A stretch of DNA of 64,000 nt from Gordonia zhaorongruii (GTDB taxonomy: Bacteria > Actinomycetota > Actinomycetes > Mycobacteriales > Mycobacteriaceae): contig NZ_CP041763.1 of NCBI RefSeq assembly GCF_007559005.1, positions 2,574,463 through 2,638,462 on the forward strand. The letters are read 5' to 3'. The position numbers and the translations under genes were made by a program. Every line of letters begins with the position of its first letter. Position 1 is the first letter of the stretch. This document shows positions 37,933 through 46,462 of the stretch, one piece after another. The notes below the pieces were generated by a model. It was not told where the DNA came from. It ran no database searches and was given only the letters and a program-made list of their open reading frames with translations.

Positions 37933-38403
37933 TCACCAGCGGTAGTGCGCGAACGCCCGGTTGGCTTCAGCCATCTTGTGGGTGTCCTCGCGACGCTTGA
38001 CCGACGCGCCCAGACCGTTCGAGGCGTCCAGGAGTTCGTTGGCCAGACGCTCGACCATCGTCGTCTCACGACGCTGACGGCTGAACGTGACCAGCCAGCG
38101 CAGGGCCAGCGTGTTGGCGCGACCGGGCTTGACCTCGATCGGCACCTGGTAGGTGGCGCCACCGACGCGGCGGCTCTTGACCTCGAGCGTGGGCTTGACG
38201 TTGTCGAGCGCGCGCTTGAGGGTGACGACCGGATCGGTGCCGGTCTTCTCGCGAGCCTGCTCGAGGGCCTTGTAGACGATGCGCTCGGCGGTCGACTTCT
38301 TGCCGTCCAGCAGGATCTTGTTCACGAGCTGGGTGACCAGCGGCGAACCGTAGACCGGGTCGTTGATCAGCGGGCGCTTGGGAGCGGGTCCTTTACGTGG
38401 CAT
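37933..38403 (-). CDS. rpsG: 30S ribosomal protein S7
   Basis: 156 residues, full length. S7 nucleates the 30S head. The N-terminus is [19 protein letters not shown] and the conserved core has ARSNTL-like [11 protein letters not shown] and AHYRW at the very end. ATG at 38403 lies 2 bases after the rpsL stop codon, so the two are translationally coupled. Confidence 0.97.
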   Translation of the reverse strand: MPRKGPAPKRPLINDPVYGSPLVTQLVNKILLDGKKSTAERIVYKALEQAREKTGTDPVVTLKRALDNVKPTLEVKSRRVGGATYQVPIEVKPGRANTLALRWLVTFSRQRRETTMVERLANELLDASNGLGASVKRREDTHKMAEANRAFAHYRW

Positions 38404-38405
38404 GA

Positions 38406-38777
38406 CTAGTTCCCCTTCTTAGCGCCGTAGCGGCTGCGAGCCTGCTTGCGATCCTTGACACCCTGGGTGTCGAGCGAACCGCGGATGATGCGGTAACGAA
38501 CACCGGGGAGGTCCTTCACACGACCACCGCGGACGAGCACCATCGAGTGCTCCTGCAGGTTGTGTCCCTCACCCGGGATGTAGGCCGTGACCTCGACGCC
38601 CGTCGTCAGACGCACGCGGGCGACCTTACGAAGTGCGGAGTTCGGCTTCTTCGGCGTCGTGGTGTACACGCGAGTGCACACGCCGCGACGCTGCGGGCTT
38701 CCCTTGAGAGCCGCGGTCGTCTTGATCGCGGACTTATCCTTGCGGCCCTTGCGGACCAGCTGGTTAATAGTTGGCAC
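38406..38777 (-). CDS. rpsL: 30S ribosomal protein S12
   Basis: 123 residues from GTG 38777, beginning [16 protein letters not shown]12 controls decoding accuracy. Lys43 (TTPKKPNS) and Lys88 (GGRVKDLPG), the positions changed in streptomycin-resistant strains, both have the wild-type lysine. It is first in the str operon, with a mapped-looking promoter about 280 bases upstream. A frame extension before the GTG does not resemble S12. Confidence 0.97.
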   Translation of the reverse strand: MPTINQLVRKGRKDKSAIKTTAALKGSPQRRGVCTRVYTTTPKKPNSALRKVARVRLTTGVEVTAYIPGEGHNLQEHSMVLVRGGRVKDLPGVRYRIIRGSLDTQGVKDRKQARSRYGAKKGN

Positions 38778-39219
38778 TGAGTTCTTTCTCCTCATGGGCC
38801 GGCTCCCGCCGGTCCTGTTTGTTGTCACGGTTGGTGCTCCGGGCATGTCATCCGATGCCGCACGAATCACTTCCGCGCGCGTATCCGGACGACCTCCGCA
38901 ACTCGCCCCACCGACACGTTTGCGCCGGTCAACTGTGGTATCGCCCCCCCGAGGTCGGGCGTGTCAGACGCGCCGCCGCGGGATCACGACTCCCGCCACC
39001 CCGGCTCGTCTCCGGCCGGGAAAGTGGGCAGCACCCACCTTGGGCAGGCGCCGACCCAACACTTTACCGCTCGCATTTAGCAGGGTCAAAATCATTGACA
39101 CCCGGCTGCGAACACTGGCCGAACGGTCAGAAAACTCCGCGGACCTGCGAAGCCACTGTGACGGGACGCACTCGAAAACAATTCGGCCCGCCCGACGGCC
39201 CGCTGACACCATTGTCCTG
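38778..39219. other. Divergent promoter region of rpsL and the MFS gene
   Basis: This 442-base stretch has no convincing gene. It carries a strong promoter for the str operon (39061-39089) and, given its length, a leader RNA of about 280 bases on the minus strand. The short stretch right of 39090 must hold the MFS gene promoter, which I could not pinpoint. Arginine-rich open frames here are shadows. Confidence 0.7.
39061..39089 (-). promoter_or_regulatory. str operon promoter
   Basis: On the minus strand TTGACC (39084-39089) and TAAAGT (39061-39066) are separated by exactly 17 bases, close to the housekeeping consensus. The predicted start near 39054 gives a long untranslated leader of about 275 bases before rpsL. 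Confidence 0.75.
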
Positions 39220-40512
39220 GTGACGACACAGCCGACAGTTCACCAGTCCGACGGCCCGACAGCCCATCGTATGCGCGGTCGGATCATCGTGCTCCTGGCC
39301 ATCGTCGTCTTCGCGTTCTCCCTCCGCACCGCGGTCACCTCGCTGACGCCGCTGCTCGACCGCATCTCGGACGACATCGGATTCGGCAACGCCGTGAGCG
39401 GCGTCCTGGGCATGCTGCCCACGCTCGCATTCGGCGTCGCCGGCCTCGTCTCCCCCGCTCTGGGCCGCAGGTTCGGCATCGAGCACGTGACGCTGGCCGC
39501 CGTCGTGATCACCGGTGTCGGCATCGCCTGCCGCTCGATGAGCAATGACGTCCCCACGCTGATCGTGCTGTCCTGCGTCGCACTGTTCGGCATGGGCGTC
39601 GGCAACATCCTGATCCCACCACTGGTGAAGCGGTACTTCGCCGACCGGATCGCACCGGTGAGCACCCTGTACATCGTCTTCGTCCAGATGGGGACGATGG
39701 TTCCGGCTGCGGTCGCCATCCCGTTCGCCGATCTGCAGGACTGGCGCTTCTCTCTCGGTGTGTGGGCCCTGATCCCACTCGCCGCACTCGGTCCGTGGAT
39801 CTGGGTGGTCCGCGAGCGTCGCGCCGCCCTGCGCCGGCACGCCGAACTCCCCGAAGACGCACGGGACGCGCGCGGCCTGGACGAGGCCGTCAAGACCTCG
39901 GTCTGGAGGACCTCGATGGCGTGGGGTCTGACCCTGATGTTCGGCATGACGTCGGCAGGCACCTACGCGATGTTCACGTGGCTGCCGAAGATCCTCTCCG
40001 ACGCAGGCGCCAGCGACTCGCTCGGCGGCCTGATGGTCGCGACGTTCTCCGGTGTCGGCCTCGCCGCCACATTCGTCGCACCCGCGCTGTGCACTCGCTT
40101 CCGCAACCCCTTCGGGTTCACCGTGCTCTTCGCGGCCTGCTGGTTCGCCGGATTCGCCGGCCTCATGTGGGCGCCCATGTCGGCGCCGTGGCTGTGGGCC
40201 ATCCTCTGCGGTCTCGGACCCACCACGTTCCCGATGGCGTTGACGCTAATCAACGTCCGCACGCGGAGCAGTTCCGCCTCGTCCGCGCTGTCCGGCTTCG
40301 GACAGGGTGTCGGCTACCTCCTGGCATGCGCCGGCCCGTTGCTGTTCGGCATCCTCCACGACACGACCCACGGCTGGGGCGTCCCGTTCCTCCTGCTGTC
40401 CGCAATGGTGTGCGTCATGGTCTGCGGCGCCTGGATCATCTGCCGACCGCGGTTCCTCGAAGACCAGTTGCGTCCCGTCGCTCCACCGGTTTCGACACGC
40501 GGCCTCGGCTAA
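39220..40512 (+). CDS. MFS transporter, CynX/NimT type
   Basis: 430 residues with about 12 transmembrane helices. From GTG 39220 the protein begins TTQPTVHQSDGPTAHRMRGR, then the first helix IIVLLAIVVFAFSLRTAVTS, where the arrangement R-T-A-x-T-S-L-x-P-L is typical of the CynX/NimT (cyanate or nitroimidazole-type) subgroup. Substrate cannot be inferred. The last residues (PPVSTRGLG) are encoded inside the start of the dispersed intergenic repeat, so the original C-terminus may have been replaced. Convergent with xthA. Confidence 0.88.
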   Translation: MTTQPTVHQSDGPTAHRMRGRIIVLLAIVVFAFSLRTAVTSLTPLLDRISDDIGFGNAVSGVLGMLPTLAFGVAGLVSPALGRRFGIEHVTLAAVVITGVGIACRSMSNDVPTLIVLSCVALFGMGVGNILIPPLVKRYFADRIAPVSTLYIVFVQMGTMVPAAVAIPFADLQDWRFSLGVWALIPLAALGPWIWVVRERRAALRRHAELPEDARDARGLDEAVKTSVWRTSMAWGLTLMFGMTSAGTYAMFTWLPKILSDAGASDSLGGLMVATFSGVGLAATFVAPALCTRFRNPFGFTVLFAACWFAGFAGLMWAPMSAPWLWAILCGLGPTTFPMALTLINVRTRSSSASSALSGFGQGVGYLLACAGPLLFGILHDTTHGWGVPFLLLSAMVCVMVCGAWIICRPRFLEDQLRPVAPPVSTRGLG

Positions 40513-40668
40513 CGCCTCGGACGCGGCTCAACCAGCGAGAGGGCCTCCTCGGAAGGACCCCCGCTGCGGCTCAACCAGCGAGAGGGGCCTCCTCGGCGAC
40601 TCCCCCAGCGAGACGAGACTTCCCTCGCTGGTTGAGCGAGCGGAGCGAGTCGAAACCGCCGCCGCCTC
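40488..40668. repeat. Dispersed intergenic repeat, second locus
   Basis: The block between the MFS gene and xthA has the same elements as 18.1-18.6 kb: GGTTTCGACACGCGGCCTCGG at the left overlaps the MFS stop codon, then two copies of GGCTCAACCAGCGAGAGGG-type units, and finally CTCGCTGGTTGAGCGAGCGG followed by AGCGAGTCGAAAC, the reverse complement of the motif in the first block. It is likely a mobile or gene-conversion-spread non-coding element that also forms hairpins. Confidence 0.8.
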
Positions 40669-40673
40669 CTCGC

Positions 40674-41558
40674 TCAGTCAGCCACCGTGTGCGGCAGCTT
40701 CACCGACCCGGCGGACACTTTCGCGGGACGCGACGGCGGCGGCACCACGGGTCCGGCGTTGCCGTCCGGGGCGCGGTCGAGATCGGCGATCACCGGAGCA
40801 TGATCGCTCGGCTTGGTGCCCTTGCGCCCCTTCCGATCCACCCACGATGCCTTCGTCCGATCGGCGACCGGACCGCCCGCGAGCATCAGGTCGATCCGCA
40901 TGCCGAGGTCCTTGTGGAACATCCCGGCCCGGTAATCCCAGTACGTGTAGATCCGCTCGTCGGGCCAGAGATCCCGCATCACGTCGCGCAGACCGAGGGA
41001 CTCCAGCCCGGCAAGCACCTCCCGTTCGTCGGGCGTGACGTGGGTGTGGCCGACGAACGCCTCCGGATCGAAGCAGTCCGCGTCGGTGGGAATGATGTTG
41101 AAGTCACCGCAGAGCATCGTCGAATCGGCTTCGTCCGCCACGGATGCGCGCAGAGCGCCGAGCCACGTCAGCTTGTACCGGTAGTGGTCTGAATCGACCT
41201 CACGACCGTTCGGCACGTAGAGCGAGTGGATCCGGACACCGTCGCAGACCGCCGAGATCGCTCGCCCCTCAGGAGGGTCGGCCGCATCGGGAAAGCCGGG
41301 CGCGTCCGGGAACGCGACGCGGACCTCGTCGAGACCGATTCTGCTGAGCAGCGCGACCCCGTTCCATTGACCTTGCCCCGCGTGCGCGAATTCGTAACCG
41401 CGAGCAGCCAGCTCGTCGCCTAGCTCGGCGGCGAAAACCTCATCGGAGACCTTGGTCTCCTGCAGGCACACGACGTCGGGTTCACGCTCGTCGAGCCACG
41501 GCAGCAGGCGCGGCACGCGCTGCTTGACTGAGTTCACATTCCAGGTCGCCACACGCAT
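40674..41558 (-). CDS. xthA: Exodeoxyribonuclease III
   Basis: 294 residues, exonuclease-endonuclease-phosphatase fold. Motifs: RVATWNVNSVKQR, CLQETKV (catalytic Glu), LCGDFNI (Asp-Asn), and the late GTKPSDHAPVIADL (Asp-His). It repairs abasic sites and 3' blocks. ATG at 41558 gives the normal N-terminus. An approximately 25-residue Pro-rich C-terminal tail (NAGPVVPPPSRPAKVSAGS) extends beyond the fold. Monocistronic. Confidence 0.93.
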   Translation of the reverse strand: MRVATWNVNSVKQRVPRLLPWLDEREPDVVCLQETKVSDEVFAAELGDELAARGYEFAHAGQGQWNGVALLSRIGLDEVRVAFPDAPGFPDAADPPEGRAISAVCDGVRIHSLYVPNGREVDSDHYRYKLTWLGALRASVADEADSTMLCGDFNIIPTDADCFDPEAFVGHTHVTPDEREVLAGLESLGLRDVMRDLWPDERIYTYWDYRAGMFHKDLGMRIDLMLAGGPVADRTKASWVDRKGRKGTKPSDHAPVIADLDRAPDGNAGPVVPPPSRPAKVSAGSVKLPHTVAD

Positions 41559-41732
41559 GCGGCCAACCGTAGCGCGACGCACGACGCGCTGGTTCGCCGG
41601 TCAGCACCGTCGCCGAGAGTGTTCGGACGCTCAACGACCCTGCCGTTGATGTGGCCATGCGACGTCGGTGCCGGGCCGAACGGGAACTCCAGTCCCACCG
41701 TCACCGGCGGTGTGCTGTGTCACAGTTGATGC

Positions 41733-43346
41733 GTGACCACCCGGCTTCCCCAGCGCGACGTGATCGCGGCGTCATGGCGCCGTGTGATGTCGTCTGGACT
41801 CCAGCAGGACGACCGTCCCGCACCGCTGCTCACCGACATCGCGTCCGCCGATCCCCTGCTCGATGCGGCGCGGCCGATTCTGGCGCGAGCGGCCGAGACC
41901 CTGGACGGCACCGACACCGCATTGCTGCTGGTCGACCATGAGAGCCGCATGGTGGCGAAAGTCTCGGGCGACGCGACCTTGGAACGGCACCTCGAAGACT
42001 CGGGCGCCATCGCCGGGGCAGCTTTCCACGAGGAGGCGATGGGCACGACTGCTCTCGGCACCACTGCCGAAGTCCGTGGCGACGTGATCGTCAACAGCGC
42101 CGAGCACTACCTGGAGCAGTTCAAGTCACTGAGTTGCTTCGGTCGGCCGATCATTCATCCGGCGACGCGACGGGTCGCAGGCATCGTCTGCATGACGGAG
42201 GTCGCTGACCGGCTCAACCCGCTTTCCGTGCCGTTGGTCCGAGGACTCGTCGACGACATCGCGCAACGCCTCCTCAACCGGTCGCACGCCGAGCACCAGG
42301 CGGTGATCTCGACATTCGATCAGGTCGCGCACCGTCGTGATATCGCGGTGGCCGCCGTCGGCGACGACCTCCAGCTCACGAACACCCTCGCCTCGCAACT
42401 GCTGGCGCCCGCCGACTTCGGAACCCTCGCACACCTCGCCTGCGGCCGGCGCGCACCTTCGACCATCACACTCGTGTCCGGGATCGTCGCCGACGTGACG
42501 GTGCAGCACGTGACGGGCGTCCGGCGCGCGGCCGTGTTCCGGCTGAGACCGCACTCCGAATCACTGCCCCCAGCCCGGACCCCGATCGCGTCCCCGCCGC
42601 TCATGGCCGCGACGATCGCCGTCTGCGGCGAATCCGGCACGGGGCGCACGACGCGGGCGCTCGCGTGCGTCCCGGAGGACCGAGCGAGGATCATCGACGT
42701 CCCGGCCTCGCTGCTCGACGGCAGCCCGCCCGACATCGTGGCGATCCTGCGCGCATCGCGATTGTCCGGACGCGGCGTGATCATCGATGACGCGGACCTC
42801 CTCGACGACCGTGCTCTGCAACTTCTGCGCGCCGCTCTTCGCAGCCGTGACGCCACCGACCCGCCGATCGTCATCGTGACCGACTCGGCGGAGAGACTGC
42901 CGCCGGCAGCGGCAGGCGTCGTCGCCTGCTGCCAACGCCGACTCGCGATCGCGCCGCTGCGACAGCGGCCGACCGAGTTGGCCGCGCTCGGTCGCGAGGT
43001 GCTCCAGCGAGCCGATCCACCACTCGAACTCGGCAACGACGCCGCCGACGCCCTCATGTCACAGGATTGGCCGGGGAATCTCACCGAGCTGACGATCGTC
43101 CTGGGCCGAGCGGCATCCGTAGCCCGGGCGCGCGGTTCACGCACCGTCCGCGCCGCCGACCTGCCCGAGGACTACCGGACCTCGACGCGTGCGTCCCGGC
43201 TCCTCGGTCTGGAGCAGGCGGAACGCCAGGCGATCCTCGAAGCGCTCGAACTCGCCGAAGGCAACAAGAGCAGCGCCGCCAAGTCGCTGGGGATCAGCAG
43301 GACGACGCTGTACGCCCGGATCCGGGCCCTGGGCGTACTCGGCTGA
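41733..43346 (+). CDS. AcoR-type transcriptional activator (GAF + Fis HTH)
   Basis: 537 residues. The N-terminus IAASWRRVMSSGL and a GAF-like domain (LLVDHESRMVAKVSG, then FHEEAMGTTALGTT and HYLEQFKSLSCFGRPIIHPA) match AcoR/MimR-like activators. The central region keeps only a degenerate AAA+ part: GESGTGRTTRAL instead of a full Walker A, with no GAFTGA loop. The C-terminal Fis-type HTH is ILEALELAEGNKSSAAKSLGISRTTLYARI. It probably activates the downstream aldehyde and alcohol dehydrogenase genes through the palindrome at 43429. Without GAFTGA it should not depend on sigma-54. Confidence 0.86.
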   Translation: MTTRLPQRDVIAASWRRVMSSGLQQDDRPAPLLTDIASADPLLDAARPILARAAETLDGTDTALLLVDHESRMVAKVSGDATLERHLEDSGAIAGAAFHEEAMGTTALGTTAEVRGDVIVNSAEHYLEQFKSLSCFGRPIIHPATRRVAGIVCMTEVADRLNPLSVPLVRGLVDDIAQRLLNRSHAEHQAVISTFDQVAHRRDIAVAAVGDDLQLTNTLASQLLAPADFGTLAHLACGRRAPSTITLVSGIVADVTVQHVTGVRRAAVFRLRPHSESLPPARTPIASPPLMAATIAVCGESGTGRTTRALACVPEDRARIIDVPASLLDGSPPDIVAILRASRLSGRGVIIDDADLLDDRALQLLRAALRSRDATDPPIVIVTDSAERLPPAAAGVVACCQRRLAIAPLRQRPTELAALGREVLQRADPPLELGNDAADALMSQDWPGNLTELTIVLGRAASVARARGSRTVRAADLPEDYRTSTRASRLLGLEQAERQAILEALELAEGNKSSAAKSLGISRTTLYARIRALGVLG

Positions 43347-43428
43347 GGCGTCGCCTCGCCAACCCAGCGAGCGGAACGACGCCCGCCTTCTCCGGACAGC
43401 CGCGTTCGACTCTGCTGTCCACCGAGAC

Positions 43429-43445
43429 TGTTCAGTTTCTGAACA
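43429..43445. promoter_or_regulatory. Inverted repeat upstream of the aldehyde dehydrogenase gene
   Basis: TGTTCAG-TTT-CTGAACA, perfect 7-base arms, 82 bases before the ALDH start and in the only gap between the activator gene and its presumed targets. The spacing fits an activator-binding site; assignment to the AcoR-type protein is inference. Confidence 0.6.
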
Positions 43446-43526
43446 CGGCGCACCCCGTGAAGCGTGGGAGAAATGACATACGCCACAGTGGCGCACCTCA
43501 CACCACCTTCTCGCCTGGAGGCACAG

Positions 43527-45026
43527 ATGACCACGACCGCAGACACCGCGCTAATCCCCGCCGTCGCCGATTTCGTCTCGACCGACCGCAAGATGCTCAT
43601 CGGCGGCCAATGGGTCGACTCGGTATCCGGACGCACCTTCGCAACCCATGACCCCGCGACGGGACAGGAGATCACCCAGGTCGCGCACGGCGAGGCCGCC
43701 GACATCGACCGCGCGGTCGCCGCGGCCCGGGCCGCCTACGAGGGCCCGTGGTCTCGGATGCGCCCGAACGAACGTGAACGCCTGATCTGGCGGATCGGGG
43801 ATCTCCTCAGCGAACGCGCCGACGTCTTCGGCCAACTCGAGGCCCTCGACAACGGCAAGTCGGTTTCCATCGCGTCGGCGGTGGACGTGCCGTGGTCGGC
43901 CGACGTGTGGCGGTACAACGCCGGCCTGGTCACCAAGATCTCCGGATCGGCGATCACCCCGTCGATGCCGTTCGCGCCACCCGAGCAGCAGTTCCACGCC
44001 TACACCCGCCGTGAGTCACTCGGTGTGTGCGGGCAGATCGTCCCCTGGAACTTCCCCATCCTGATGACCACGTGGAAGTTGGCACCGGCACTGGCCGCAG
44101 GCAACACCGTGGTCCTCAAGCCCGCCGAACAGACTCCGCTGAGTGCGCTCATGCTCGGTGAACTCTTCGAGGAGGCCGGGTTCCCGCCCGGTGTGGTCAA
44201 CATCGTCCCCGGCTACGGCGACGCCGGCGCCGCGCTCTCCGCGCACATGGACGTCGACAAGGTCGCGTTCACCGGATCGACCGAGGTGGGCAAGAAGATC
44301 GTCCAGGCGTCGACCGGCAACCTGAAGAAGGTGTCGCTCGAATTGGGCGGCAAGAGCCCCAACATCGTCTACGCCGACGCCGATTTCGACGCAGCCGTCG
44401 CCGGGTCGGTCGCGGCCTGGATGTTCAACCACGGCCAGTGCTGCGTGGCGGGCACACGGATGTTCGTTCAGCGAGAGATCTTCGACGAGTTCACGCAAGC
44501 TGTCGCCGACGCAGCCTCCACGGCGAAGATCGGCCCCGGACTCGATCCGACAACCGAACTGGGACCGCTGGTGTCGCAGGAGCAGTTCGACCGCGTGAGC
44601 AGCTACATCCAGCAAGGCCTCGCCGATGGTGCACGCGCACTCACCGGCGGCAAGCGCTGGGGCGACGAGGGCTACTTCGTCGAACCGACGGTGTTCGTCG
44701 ATGTGAAACCGGAGTTCTCCATCGTCGAGGAGGAGATCTTCGGTCCGGTGGTCGTCGCGCTGCCGTTCGACGGTGAGGACGACGTGGCGCAGGCCGCGAA
44801 CAACTCGATCTACGGACTCGCCGCAGGCATCTGGACCAAGGACATCTCGAAGGCGCACCGCACCGCGGCCGCAGTACAGGCCGGTTCGGTCTGGGTGAAC
44901 CAGTACAACGGCTTCGACACCGCACTCCCGTTCGGCGGCTTCAAGCAGTCGGGCTGGGGCCGCGAACTCGGCGACTCCGCCCTCGACCTGTACACGCAGA
45001 CCAAATCCGTCAACGTCGCGCTCTGA
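43527..45026 (+). CDS. Aldehyde dehydrogenase
   Basis: 499 residues from ATG 43527, which has CTGGAGG just upstream. NAD-dependent ALDH fold: PWNFPILMTTWKLAPALAAG, GYGDAGAAL, the FTGSTEVGKKI nucleotide loop, LELGGKSPNIVYADAD (catalytic Glu) and the nucleophile Cys in FNHGQCCVAGTR. It oxidises an aldehyde to the acid and should take over the product of the alcohol dehydrogenase 30 bases downstream. Possible homologue of M. tuberculosis aldA. Frames starting upstream of 43527 overlap the operator region. Confidence 0.93.
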   Translation: MTTTADTALIPAVADFVSTDRKMLIGGQWVDSVSGRTFATHDPATGQEITQVAHGEAADIDRAVAAARAAYEGPWSRMRPNERERLIWRIGDLLSERADVFGQLEALDNGKSVSIASAVDVPWSADVWRYNAGLVTKISGSAITPSMPFAPPEQQFHAYTRRESLGVCGQIVPWNFPILMTTWKLAPALAAGNTVVLKPAEQTPLSALMLGELFEEAGFPPGVVNIVPGYGDAGAALSAHMDVDKVAFTGSTEVGKKIVQASTGNLKKVSLELGGKSPNIVYADADFDAAVAGSVAAWMFNHGQCCVAGTRMFVQREIFDEFTQAVADAASTAKIGPGLDPTTELGPLVSQEQFDRVSSYIQQGLADGARALTGGKRWGDEGYFVEPTVFVDVKPEFSIVEEEIFGPVVVALPFDGEDDVAQAANNSIYGLAAGIWTKDISKAHRTAAAVQAGSVWVNQYNGFDTALPFGGFKQSGWGRELGDSALDLYTQTKSVNVAL

Positions 45027-45056
45027 CAACGCTTTCCACAAGAAACGAGAAGACTC

Positions 45057-46169
45057 ATGAAGACCAAAGCAGCTGTCCTCCTCGAAGCAGGCAAGCCGTT
45101 CGAGATCATGGAACTCGACCTGGACGGACCCCGGGCGGGCGAAGTTCTCATCAAGTACACGGCCGCCGGGCTGTGCCACTCGGACCTGCACCTCACCGAC
45201 GGCGATCTCCCGCCCCGCTACCCGATCGTCGGCGGCCATGAGGGGTCGGGAATCATCCAGGAAGTGGGCCCCGGTGTCACCAAGGTGAAGCCGGGCGACC
45301 ACGTGGTGTGCAGCTTCATTCCCAACTGCGGCACGTGCCGCTACTGCTCCACCGGACGTCAGAACCTGTGCGACATGGGCGCGACGATCCTCGAGGGGTC
45401 CCTGCCCGACGGCTCGTTCCGGTTCCACGCCGATGGCAAGGACTTCGGCGGCATGTGCATGCTCGGCACGTTCTCCGAGTACGCCACCATCTCGCAGCAC
45501 TCCGTCGTCAAAGTGGATGACTGGCTGCCATTGGAGACCGCCGTCCTCGTCGGCTGCGGCGTCCCGTCCGGATGGGGAACCGCGGTCAACGCGGGGAACC
45601 TACGCGCAGGCGACACCTCCGTGATCTACGGCATCGGCGGCCTCGGCATCAACGCCGTCCAGGGCGCCGTCGCCGCGGGCTGCAAGTACGTGGTGGTCGT
45701 CGACCCGGTGCAGATGAAGCGGGACCAGGCACTCAAGTTCGGTGCTACGCACGCGTTCGCCACCGCGGAGGAAGCACAGGAGAAGGTCACCGAACTCACC
45801 TGGGGCCAGGGCGCCGACGCCGCCCTGATCCTCGTCGGCACCGTCGACGTTCCTGTCGTGCAGGCCGCTACCGCCGTGATCGGCAAGGGCGGCAGGGTGG
45901 TCATCACCGGCCTCGCCGACCCGACCAAGCTGACCGTTCAGGTGTCGGGCACCGACCTGACCCTCAATCAGAAGACGATCATGGGCACGCTGTTCGGGTC
46001 GATGAACCCGCAGTACGACATCGTCCGGCTCCTGCGCCTGTACGACGCGGGCGAACTCAAGCTCGACGAACTCGTCACCAAGCGGTACTCGATCGAGCAG
46101 ATCAACGAGGGCTACGACGACCTGCGCAACGGGAAGAACATCCGCGGCGTGGTCGATCACGCCGGCTAG
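45057..46169 (+). CDS. NDMA-dependent (mycofactocin-associated) alcohol dehydrogenase
   Basis: 370 residues, zinc-dependent MDR fold. Catalytic zinc ligands are Cys in GLCHSDLH and Glu/His in GGHEGSGI, and the structural zinc site is CGTCRYCSTGRQNLC. The distinctive insert MGATILEGSLPDGSFRF, and FGGMCMLGTFSEYATI, are those of the Rxyl_3153 family of nicotinoproteins whose bound NADH is re-oxidised by mycofactocin, or by NDMA in assays. It follows the ALDH gene in the same operon. This is a likely client of the mft locus at 9-21 kb. Confidence 0.93.
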   Translation: MKTKAAVLLEAGKPFEIMELDLDGPRAGEVLIKYTAAGLCHSDLHLTDGDLPPRYPIVGGHEGSGIIQEVGPGVTKVKPGDHVVCSFIPNCGTCRYCSTGRQNLCDMGATILEGSLPDGSFRFHADGKDFGGMCMLGTFSEYATISQHSVVKVDDWLPLETAVLVGCGVPSGWGTAVNAGNLRAGDTSVIYGIGGLGINAVQGAVAAGCKYVVVVDPVQMKRDQALKFGATHAFATAEEAQEKVTELTWGQGADAALILVGTVDVPVVQAATAVIGKGGRVVITGLADPTKLTVQVSGTDLTLNQKTIMGTLFGSMNPQYDIVRLLRLYDAGELKLDELVTKRYSIEQINEGYDDLRNGKNIRGVVDHAG

Positions 46170-46185
46170 CCGGATCCCCTGGGCT

Positions 46186-46227
46186 CCGCGGGTCCGCCGG
46201 TGACTTTCACGCCCGGTGGGCCCGCGG
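46186..46227 (+). terminator. Terminator hairpin after the alcohol dehydrogenase gene
   Basis: Arms CCGCGGGTCCGCCGG (46186-46200) and CCGGTGGGCCCGCGG (46213-46227) pair with two mismatches; TTT follows on the plus strand. It lies 17 bases past the stop codon. Confidence 0.75.
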
Positions 46228-46462
46228 TTTCACGTCTGCGGCGCGACGGTGGATCAGTCACCGGCGGCAGCTGCGACCGAGCGCAACTCGTCGAGGTCGA
46301 CGATCTTGATTCTCGGCCTGCCCTGCGCGTGCCCCGCTTCGCGTTCGGCAGTATCGATGCGCTGCCAGTGGGCAGCGTGGGTGTTCGACGGCCAGATGTA
46401 TGGATCCTTCAAGCTCGTCAATATTCTGCCCGGCTCCGCCGCTGGGATCGACCACGGACCCG

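Noticed and set aside
38587-39219. In-frame upstream extension of the MFS transporter gene
   Set aside because: It is antisense to rpsL and covers the str promoter. The protein starts naturally at GTG 39220, before the first membrane helix.
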